Source: Saccharina japonica (Eukaryota > Sar > Phaeophyceae > Laminariales > Laminariaceae). Taken from it: 64,000 nt of DNA. A model generated the notes under the pieces. It was not told where the DNA came from, ran no database searches, and saw only the letters and a program-made list of their open reading frames with translations. Both the position numbers and the translations under genes were made by a program. The stretch covers positions 1-64,000 of the forward strand of contig MEHQ01000460.1 in NCBI GenBank assembly GCA_008828725.1. The letters run 5' to 3'. Of the stretch, positions 35,234 through 47,200 are shown in pieces; within the stretch, counting starts at the first letter, position 1, and each line of letters opens with the position of its first letter.

Positions 35234-38200
35234 TCGTCGCCCCTCAAAAGTGGCAGGCGGAACTCCAAACAAACAAATCAAAGAACGAAACAAAAACACA
35301 CGATGATTTCGCCTGTCGGCGGAGCGGCAGCCGCACGTACAACCCCCCTCTCCCGCAGAAAACAACAGACAAAAAGGCATCCACGATGACATGAGTATAC
35401 GGCCAAAACCACCACCACGACCCCCAACAACACCAACACCAACACCAACACTACCACCACCACCACCACCACCACTACCACTACCACCACCACCTACCAC
35501 CGCCACCACCAACACCACCAACACCACCAACACCACCGCCGCCAGCATCATCACCACCACTATCACCAGCAACAATCCGCATCCCGAAACAACACGTACT
35601 TCGAAGTATACCGGTAACCAAAAATCCCCCGATTGCCCATCCAGCAGCAGAAGCAGATAAGAATAACAGAGAATGTGGCGGTATCCCCTCCCGGATATGC
35701 CATCCACACTCATACATGAAACATTTTTTACTCTTATTCCTACATCTAAAAAAAACAAACAGAAAATGCGACGGAGCCCCCTCCTCGCGATGCCATACGA
35801 ATTCCTGAATATTTAAATGTTTTCCGCACTATTCCTTATATGCACAAAAACAAAAAACAAAAATCAGGCGGGGTGGAACTGTTCCCACGCCGACAAGGAA
35901 AAACAAAACACACAAAAAAAGGAAGCAAAAACTCACGATGACTCCGCCGGTGAACGGGGCGGCCCAGTACAGCGCCATGGTGTCCATGAGAACGTCGTAC
36001 GGCGTCATCCCGCGGGACTCGTACAGCTCGACGGGGCAGCTAGCACGACAGGTCGAAAAGCGGCCGATGCCGTGCTCATCCTCTGTGCAGTGCTCGGGCA
36101 GCCTCAGGTATCCCTTCCGCCACAAGTACTTTGTCACCAGCGGAACCATTGCGTTGATCCCTGAGTTAAGAAAATTACCGGTTTGGGGAGGCGGTTTGGT
36201 GTGTGCGTGGGGGGGGTACTCATTTGCTGCTTGCCCTCGCCATTTGAGCGTTGATCACACATCCCTTTCGCCATCGAGCAGGGGCGGGGGGGGGGGGTAG
36301 CGTGCTCTTTTGTGGTTTGTCTTAGTCATTCCATCATTGACTACCCAGTCCTTGTGAGACGGAGATATGCGGGGGGCGGTGTCCTCATGTCAAGCATGAC
36401 CGTAGTCGAGTGACCATAGACCCTGGCATCACTACAATGCTGGGACGGAACACGTCCAGTTCGCACTGACCCGGCAGACATTGCTTGCACTAGACCCTCG
36501 CATCACCTACAATGCCGGGACGGAGCGCGTTGGGTTTTCAGCCACTCAGGCAGAGGGGGGGGGGGGGGAGGGTAATGATCGCGGGTACGGTGGGGTTGGT
36601 GTTGGTGTTAGAGCCGGTACGTTGTCGAGCAATGCCACCTTAGAGGGGTGGTGGCTTATTGTCTGAGGTCCTCACACGAGAACTCCTCAATATCTCGCCC
36701 GAAATATGACCTCCAAGAAGCTCGTTCGTGAAGCCAAAAACGATAATCCATTCAAAAGAGTAATAATCACACCGTTTAGACAAGATCGAGCCAAAAAGTG
36801 CAATCCCGACCGAGAGATGAGTCTAGTCTACATTGTTCATATTGTTGGTGACGTGGCCACAGTACGTAGAATAATGGTGATGGTGATGGGGATGGTACCG
36901 TGTACCTGCAATCAAGATCATAAGATGACACACCCCTGGGCCGCTTTCTCCCCAAACACGCCTTCGAGGGGGTCACACACAAAGAAAATACGGAGAATAT
37001 TCCCGTAGACGGTTACATGCTGGACAAGGTTCTCGCCGTTTTTACTCACTCCCCCTTGTCGACAAAACCGGGCTTTAAACAATCGCGCGAGGGTCTGCTA
37101 TTATTTTTGTGTATACGGTACTCCCTCTATATTTAGTGGCTGCAGGCATGGTCCCCCATATATCCGGGTTTGTTCTCGACCATGACCGACTCACTAATTG
37201 TCGTCCTTGGCCGCGGTGATGAACGGTCATGACCGACCATGGCTGGTCATGGTCAGATCGACGAGCGGACATGGTCGGCCATGGCCGGGGTCGAGCTCGA
37301 CCATGGCCGAGCATGGCCGGTAATGGCTATTGTCAAGGTCGCTCATACTTTGTGCAATCATTTAACGTCCATAGCCGCGTTTATGGTGGACCATGGGACG
37401 CGGCCTGCAGATAGAGGTAGTACTTACTGGATAACACATATCTACCTGGCGGGGCCCTGTAACCGTCGAACTACCCATAATAACCGTTGAAGTCCAACGG
37501 TACTATTCGTTGCAGATTCGGTAGTGATTATATTTGCCATGTGACCATGTGCAGCTGCTATTTCAATCATGCCATGCACATTACCTATACATAATATCCG
37601 AATACTTGAAAAACTTATATTCACAATGCAGTCCCCCTTGTGAACGCCCAGGGTATATCATTCATTGCGTTTGCGCCTAGGTTTCCAAAGTCAGGGTTTT
37701 GGGTATAGAGGTCTTCATGCCCAGAAGGCCCTCGGAGACCTCCGGGTGTATCCCCCTACCGTAGCATCCATCGAAATCAGCTCGGATTTCTTATCCCAGG
37801 ATGAATGCCACGGTAAAGGTGCACCGTTATATTTTCGAGGATGGTCATTCGAGGAAAAATAAAAGATGAACAATCCCATGGCATAAGCACGAAAAAAATA
37901 AAAAATAAAAACGCGACACAGAAATAAAACCCGACGAGGTTGGGTTAAGAAGCGCCGTCGTTCAGAAAACGTTTCAGCCAAAACAAAAACGCTCCCTCTA
38001 TCGTAGCACGCGTCCGAGGTGGTGTGTTATCTTGAGTTATTGCATCCTTTAGGGGCCCCTTTAAGGGAAGGGGGCAGAAGGGCTAGCGATCAAAACAACG
38101 GCAACTGATGTGGCGAAATCTACCAACCGTGGACGATCAGCGTGAGAGGCCAGCAGTACGGGGGGGGGGGAAACATGTTGAATTGTGCCCGTGCCATCCA

Positions 38201-41200
38201 ACTCCTTGCTACTTCCCTCGGAGGCCAATGCTGTATGTATCATATCTGGTATTTTGCATGACCAGCGCCACCTTATAGGGGTGGTGCCTTATTATCTGAG
38301 CTCCTCGCCTCAGAACCTCGATATGTCACCGGAAGCATGACTACTTCGACGAACGTTTGTTCACGCAAACCCGGCGAACAACTTGTATGCGCTGTATGGG
38401 CTAGTCTTCGAGCAAATATACGAGCAACATTATCGATTTACCCTGCAGTTAATCACTTGAGAAGATCAACCGGTTACAAAATATTCTTGCCTCAAAAGGA
38501 AAAAAAAAACTAACTGCAAAACGCCTACTAACCGCGGGATAAGTCATACCCCAATCACGCGGACCTCGCCAGGTTTTCATCGCCCGTTTTTCCCCTTTCA
38601 AACGTCCCGAGAGAGTTTATTACCGTGGGACGAGGCATACCTCAATCACGCTGCAATTGAGGCTTTTTAATCGTCAATCTTTCCCCTCCCCAAAGTCCCT
38701 AGATTAGGGATCAGCTTCCACATCTTACCGAGAGCCGTGATGAGGTCTTCTTCGGGGTCGTCCCACTCGCCGCCGGTGATGATGTGAACCGGACCGTGCG
38801 TTCCTCCGTTCAGGCAGTTGTTCATGCCCGCGAGGCTGTCCGTTTCGAAGCACCTCTGGTACACGTCGCAGGTCACCATGTCCGTATCAGACTACAGTAG
38901 AGAGAAACGAGAAACGTCAAACATAAAAAGCATATTGAAAGTGGAGGAAACATGGAGGGGGGGGGAGAGCAGAAAGGAAAGGGGGGGGGCAGGAGGAGAG
39001 GGCAACGGGGGGGAGCGGAGGGGAATACAGGGGGAGAGAAGGGGGGGGGGTGGTAGGGTGGTGAAAAGTTAGTGTGGACTTTCAATAATTTAGTCAAAGC
39101 CGGGACACGAAATCCATAATACTGTTGTGCTGCCTGACCAGTCCGTCGGAGCGAATCTGTAGCAACTGCACCATAAGCTATACCTGGTATACTACATGCC
39201 AACAACGCTAGTAATACGAATCATGCCCATGATTGTGGAGAATGTCAGAAGAACCATTCCGACGGCGACCAATAACGACAATCATAATTCAGCAACGCAT
39301 GCGCGATGAAAATGGCCATCACCATACTCGAAATGGCCGTTGTGATGATCATCATCATTCACCTCACGCGCTTCACCATCAACAGAAACAATTGTCAGCA
39401 TCATCATTATCTCCACCATCATCGTTATTGCCTCCATCAACACCATCACCATCACCACCTCCAAACTCCACATCAAAATGATCATCACTATCACAATCAC
39501 CGCCACACGCAACGTCACAAATATCATCACCATCACCACCACCACCACCAAACTCCACATCACCATGATAATCATAATCACCACAACACTCAACAGCAAA
39601 ACGATTATCATCACCACCACCACCACCACAACCACCAACGCCACCATGACGACGACCACCACCATCCTTATCAACACCAGCACGACTAATACAGCCAACA
39701 CGATAGCGCACAACATGTGCCGCCCTCTTCCGCGCCCACTCGCCCCCACCCTTAATTCCACTACCACCACCATCACCACAGCCACCATCAGACTGATGCT
39801 ACACTAGTAGGGGAGGTGCTCCTATTGTAAATGATCAGGGCCTTCCTCGGGAAAATTCCCGAACGTTTCGGGAATCGAGGTAAACCAGCCATATCAAACT
39901 AACCAAGGAGGAATAATCAATGGAAAAAGCACCACAAGAAAGACCAAACCACGGCGAATCGAATGACGGCGTTTTCAATTTGTTTTACGAAGTAGGAACC
40001 GCGCTATGGCCACGGGAAGTTTACCACGGGGATTCAAAAGAAAATTCCCGTGGCCATACCGCGGCTCCTACATCGTAACAAAAACCAAAAACGTCGTCAT
40101 TCGATTCGCCGTGGTTTGGTCTTTCTTGTGGTGCTTTTAACATTGGTTATTCGGCATTGATTAGTTTGATATGGTTGATTTACTCGATTCCCGAAATCTT
40201 CGGGAATTTTCCCGAGGAAGGCCCTGGTCATTTCCCCATTTGGGTTACTCCGGCGAATGGTTCTCTACCTCGCACAAAAAATGACACTTGGAAAGCATTT
40301 GAAGGCGCAGTGTAACAAATAAAGCCATGGCAATGCCTTATCACGAAACCAAACCTTCATACAACCTTTATGACCGCAAACAACGAGGGTTGTTATTCAC
40401 CCGAGTGGCTCTTAGCGACCGCAAAAATGGGACGTTACCGTGACCCCCCATCCCCACCAACACCACCATCCCCACCAACCCCACCACAACCAACACCACC
40501 AACATCACCAACACCACCATCACCACGACCACCACCAACAACACCACCAACACCACCACCACCACCACCAACACCAACACCGCCGCCAACACCAACACCA
40601 ACACCAAAACCAAAACCACCACCAACAACACCAACACTATCACCAACAGCAACACCACCACAACCATCACCACAACCGGCTTATATCGAACACAAGTAGG
40701 CCTTACCTCGCCATTAGTGAGGTTGTGGCGGGTAACGTAAGGCGTCGGGTCGGTATTCCAAGGAGCGCGAAGGAGGCCGTACGGGTTGTGGACATTTGAC
40801 CACGCTTCCTGCACCGCAACACATCGAGATAAGAACGACGACACATACAATTAGCACCAGCAAGCATCAGCAAGAACGACAAAATACAAGAAAGAACAGC
40901 GGGATATTTGGTGGTTCAGAGCGAAATAAGATATCCTATGGAAAGTGGTGTATATGTGTACATATTGTTCCAGGGAAATAGAAATAGAGACTACAACGAC
41001 GTACTGCTGCGGTAATATTTCGAGGGACCATAGTACATACCTGGTAGGACATACGATCCACGCGAACACCTATTTTTTAAATTATATGTTTACGCTTTTT
41101 TGCTACCAATGTTTGGTCCTATTTTCTACCAGCACTGTGTTTCGGTATCACCCGTGTGATAAATATATCACCCGTGTGATGAATATAACACTTATGTGAT

Positions 41201-44200
41201 GACGATAGCACACGTGTGATGAATATAACACACGTGTGATAGAGACATTACCCGTGTGATAACTATATTACCCGTGTGATGAAGATAACACCCCGTGTGA
41301 TAACGATAACACCCGTGTGATAAAGAAAACGCCCGTGCGACAACGATACCACCCGTGTGGTGACGATAGCACCCATGTGATAAATATATCACCCGTGTGA
41401 TAAATATACAACCCGTGCGACAAAGGTACAACCCGTGTGGTGAAGATATCACCCATGTGATAAATATATCACCCGTGTGATAAAGATGACACCCGTGTGA
41501 TGAATATAACACCCGTGTGATAAATATAACACTCGTGTGATAAAGATAACACCCTTGTGGTAAAGATAACACCCGTAGTGTGGTAAATATAGTACCCGTG
41601 GTGTGAAAAAGGTAACACACGCATGATAGGGGGAATATTCATTCGAAGCCACTATTTTCATTGTGTGATGCACCAAGGAGAGGAGGAGCTCGAAGCCCCC
41701 ACCCAACAACCGAACTGAAAGATAAGGGCGGGAACAAAAAAAAACAAGGTAATTCCGTCAAATGGGCTTGAAAATATTATTACCACTGTATCATTGTTAT
41801 TATCTTCGCCATCCTTAACAATGTTATAGCATGAAAGACCTTTAACGTTGATCATTCAGAAACACTCTGAAAAAAGTAGACTACAGAAACAAAATCCATA
41901 CGAAGCCAAACACACCAGCCCCCGTGAATCGTGCTACGGTAGAGGTGGCACTTTTTGGCTGAATCGTTTTCTGAACGATCGGGCTCCTTAGCCCAAATTC
42001 GTCGGACTTTCATTTTTGTGACGAATAATGTTTTAGAGGATACTTCGGCCATGATATTTCTCATCCGGCAGCACTTTAAGTTTCCTCCAAAAGCATTTTT
42101 TCGGTGAGGCATGACGCTCCTTAGGCGAGGAGCTCAGAAAAAACATGGTGCACCTCTATCGTAGCATGTGTCCCGTAGGGAAGAACGCCTCACCTGCTTA
42201 ACGGGTAGAAACGCCCAGCGGCCCTTGGCGACGGTGTGGAAGTCGTTGTCGGGAGAAGCGGCTCCCAGCCAGTCGTCGTCGAACACCATGGACTCCCCGT
42301 ACGAGTCCAGCCCCTTAGATGCTACGTGGACAGAAAAAAAAACACGAAAACAAAAACGAAAAAACGAAAAAGCGAAGAAACGAAGAAACGAAAAAAACGA
42401 AAAAACGGACACAACAAAGGAAAAAACAAACGAGCAAACGAAAAAACGATGCAAACGGCGGGTGATAAGAGACAAGCAATACATGTTCAAGGCACGTTAC
42501 ATATGCCTTCTAGAACACTGCTACCAAGACTCATCCCAACGTAGGTGTTGCACTATTTAGCCATATATTTTCTGACTTATTAGTTTTTTTCATGACTGCC
42601 TGATTAGTTTTTTTCATGACTGCCTTATTAGTTTTTTTCATGACTAACTTACTCTGTTTCTTCTCCTCAAGTGGGCAACTACCGGTTACTCGTGGTGGAA
42701 TGGTGTGTTTTTCTGCTTTCGGGAATGTCATGAGTGATCAACGTTGAAGCTCATGCTGCACATTGTCGGATGGCAAAGATTATAACAATACTCTATTTAA
42801 CATTTGTGTATTTTGTATGTTTTAGGTACTACATTTATTATTTGGGCATTTTGTACCTGGTATGTTTCAGGACTTGCTCATACAGCGCACACAGCGCATA
42901 CCAGTACAAACTTTGATTGGATTGCGCGAAAAACGTTCTTCGCAGTAGTCATGTTTCCGGTGAGATTTCGAGCTCCTCATGTCAGGAGGGAGCTCAGACC
43001 AATAAGGCACCATCCCTAAAAGGCAGTTTGTGCACCCACCACGTTTTCGCGGACACAATTGGAACCGTCGCTTCAATAGGGGCACGTACAGAGCATCTAC
43101 CAGTACCATCACTTTGAGTGGAAATATATGGGACCGTTTAGTGTTCATATTGATACCCCAACAGTCCTCACATTTCCGTCCGAATCGGCAACGTTTATGA
43201 GCCTCGCGCTGGAGGAGTTCCAACAGCAGAGGCGTGCTACGATGATAAGGCACCACCCCTGAAAGGTATTTTGTGCCCTCACGTTTTCGGAAACGTAAGG
43301 ACCGTTTACTCTTCATAAAATACGGGAGACCACAGTAAGTAGGACCTACGGAACACACGAAAATTTATACATTTACGTATTGTTACTAACAACATTTGGT
43401 CCTATTAAATATGATCCTTCGTAATGATATTTTCGCAAACGTGTGGGGACCGTTTCGGCATCCACTCACCGTCGATGGTGTACTCCCAGTAAGGGATGGA
43501 GACGGCGGGGTTGATGACCTGCAGCGCTTGCTCGAACAAAAGGGTGAAGCCGACGTGGTGGGTCATGATGCCTGCGCCAAGAGAGAAGGGCAAGGGAACC
43601 GAGAATTAGAGATGATGATGGCGATACCACACCGATGGCGCCGGGATGGGAACTTGGAGTGCAATTTAAGATATATGATGGAAAATAAGAGTACGTGACG
43701 AGAAGGAAGGAGCAAGGACAGCAAGAGGAGCACTACAGCGGCAGTATATAAAGCTCAAGCCGGAAGTAGGTATATACACAGAAGGGAGTAGACTTTGTGC
43801 ATGAGGACTCGTTTAGTTTTCCCGCGCGTTGTTTGTGCAGGGGTATTTCTTGTTTATATGTGTGGTGTTCGTCTTTCGGAGTGTTTTTGGTGATCATTGG
43901 GTGGCAATAACGATACTAATAGTCATAATCACCATCATGGTGAGAAGGAGGAAGCCGATGTCGCCCTTTTAGATTTGATCGGTGAAAGGTCGGTTAGGAG
44001 TCGGTAAAGGCATTTATATATAAGGGGACTGCAATATTGGCATACACTTGTCAAGTATTCAGGTGTGATTGATAGGTATATGTTAATGGTATGATTGAAA
44101 TAAAAGCTAGCTGCACATTGTCTGATGGCAAACGGAATAAAGGGGTGTAGAGTACATACACCCCCTGCCGTGGCCGACAGCCTTGCTATAATATGACCTG

Positions 44201-47200
44201 CTGTCCTGGACAGGGAGTGTTTCCAGTTCTCCTTTGCGACATATAATGATAGTGTGGATGGGGGTAGATGAAATTAATTAATTAACTACTTGAGCTAGTG
44301 GGGATTAATTAATTTAGCGAAAGAGGGAGAAGAATATCCACCACCCTACCTGCGTCGTCGTGCCAGTGGTCGCAGTCCGTGACACCGGCCCCCTCAAGGT
44401 GCATGCCGACGAAATAGCCGATGCCCTGCGAAAAATCAGCAAAAACAAGCCGCACCATAAACAGCGGGGAGAGCAAGCATATCAAAAACCTGCCCCCCCC
44501 CCACTACTAATATTAATTTGATGATAATAGGGAGGGGGGGGGCAAGTTTATTGATGGAGACCAGACGCGTGCTACGATAGAGTTGGCTGAAAACGTTTTT
44601 TTCTCAATGACGGGGGGTCCTTAACCCATTCAGAACTCAAAAACGTATCCCACATTAATTCCAAGTAGTTTTCCCCCATAAACAGGGGACCGGTTCTTAA
44701 GGGGTTAACCCCAAATTCGTCGGAATTATAGTCTTCTGTTGAAAAAAATGGTTCGTTTTACTACCTAGGCCCATGGGATTGTGTTGAGCGGGTATGGTAG
44801 CCCTGTTGCCCCCACTCAAGATCTGTTTTTGACTTAGTAATAGTATAGAGCTCCTCAAGCGAGGTAACCCAGGTACAGTATGGTGCACCTCTACCGTAGC
44901 ATGCGTCGTGGGCCCAAGGATAAGGGGGGGGGGGGGGGGGGACGGGGACGGTTTGAGGGATGCCGACTAACGAATGGAAACCCTCGTGGTGTGTATTGCA
45001 AGATAACACTATTAATGTTATTCTGGACGCGTGCTACGATAGAGGTAAGCCTTTTTGGCTGAATCGTTTTCTGAACGATCGGGCTCCTTAACCCAAATTC
45101 TCGAACTTTACATTTTGTGACGAAATTATGTTTCAGAGTATACTTCGGTCATGAGTTTTCATCCGGCAGCACTTTTGTTTCCCTCCAAAATCTTTTTTGG
45201 TGAGGTATGACGCTCCTTAGAGGAGCTCAGAAAAAACATGGTGCACCTCTATCGTAGCATGCGTCTATAACCCCCCTACTGCAGAATCGGTCTAGGGTGC
45301 ATAAGCACAGGGGGATATACATGTTTTGCTTTGGTCCGCATCGTGAATAGACGCGTGCTACTACGATAGAGGTACATATGGTATGCCTTTTTTTGGCTGA
45401 AACGTGTTTCTGAATGACCTAGTAAAGCCTCCTTAACCCCAAATNTTATATTGCAGTCCGTACCACGAGGGTTTCCATTTATTAGTCGGCCTCCCTCAAA
45501 CCGTCCCCACCCCCGTCCCACGTCTCCCCCTTTTTATCCTTGACTCACCTTGTATTCAGATCCGTACCGGCTTTCCCCGGCGGCTGGGGACACCCGGTAG
45601 ATGGTCTCCATGGCATCAAGAAACGCCTCCCTGTCTTGCGGCGTCAGCTGCCGTATCTCTCGTCGCACGTACTGCAAGGAATATATATATATATTAAATA
45701 TCATGGAGTACACCAAGGTTAGGGCGAAAGTAAGCGCTCAAAGGGGTTATAAAGATTCGTCATATATATGGAGGCGTGCTACGGTAGGCGTATATAGTGT
45801 TATGCCTCTTGAGGCAAATATTCCAGACCCAACCAGTCACTAAACAAATGGCTCAAAAAGTAGAACTCCCACAGTAGGATGAGTCCTCCCTCCCCCTTTT
45901 TTTGGTCGACCTTCTTCACAATATCGTGCCACGTTAACGCCCTATTAGGGAGGACCATAGTAAATAGGACCAAATATTGATAGTAAAAATTGTAATACTT
46001 CGAAGTATATAGGCTTTTGTGTGCACGATAGGTCCTATTTACTATCGCCCCCCGTAATGGTGCTATAGCAGTAACGGATAAAACTGCTAGACATCGCTTT
46101 TGTTTTGCTCTCTACCTCAACCCCCCCCCCGCCCCCGACTTTTCAAGGCCTCCTTTTCAATAACGTCACGATAGTGGACTATACCTATATACTACGTATT
46201 GCTCTCTTCGCCTTCCGAGAAGGTCGAGGTCAACTCTTCATTCAGCCAAGCGGCAGACGAAACCGCGAAAGATAAAAAAAATGGTAGCTTGCTAGTCTAC
46301 AAAGCTACACTAGTTTGATTTCCATTTCAAGGGTTATTAGGTTACAGCGAAGGCAGATTATTAAATCCGTTTCGGGGTGAGATATACAGAGCTCCTTAAC
46401 GTGAAAATCAAGTGAGGAGTCTCAGAAATGTGCAGGTGAGCCCTTACCTTAAGGTGGCATTGCGGCTAACCCTACTGTGATAACACTGGGTGGGTATACC
46501 CCGAATACGAATGCCATGCAAGTAATGCGAAAACGCACCAATTATTTATACTGAGGTAATTACCGGCCTTCCAAGCCCATACCATTACACTACTTCATAG
46601 CCCCCCTCTGCAACTGGCAACATACACCAACCCTAGCCTTCATACCACCACCACGACCGCCACCGCCAGCCAGCCCGACTACTCACATCACCATCGCTAC
46701 GATCGCTACAACCGCCACCACCACCACCACCACCATGCTATTCCCCAACACACACCAGGACCACTTACTTACCATCAACCACCACAACTACCACCACCAC
46801 CAATACTGCCACCAGCACTACCACTACCACCACCACCACCACCACCAGTACCGGCACCACCACCAACAACACAACCACTACAGTACGCGACATATGTTCA
46901 GAATCTAATATTTGGGAATTTGAGACTGAGATTTTGGGCGGAAATAAGAATGCGACCTCTTTGTACTGAAAATAGTGTGACACACCACCTAGTCTTACAA
47001 AAAATGTGAATTCCAGTCTGGCCAAAAATACGAGATTATTAACATATGTCGCGTACTGTACCACCAATAACACCACCACTACCACCAACACCACCACCAC
47101 CACCGCCGCCGCCGCCGCCGCCGCCAGATGCGTGCTAGGATAGGGGAAACATTTTTTTTTCCTTCTAAGGCAAATATTTTTTGACTGACGGGGTTCCTCA

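Noticed and set aside
35120..35758. 212-codon Gly/Val-rich minus-strand frame
   Set aside because: Product of the GGU-type simple repeat in intron 10.
39282..40850. Several long Val/Met or His-rich frames
   Set aside because: Translations of ATC/ACC/CCA microsatellites in intron 8, open on both strands.
41149..41620. Possible CRISPR array
   Set aside because: The 20-bp units are contiguous with no unique spacers, the genome is eukaryotic, and no cas genes exist. It is a satellite.
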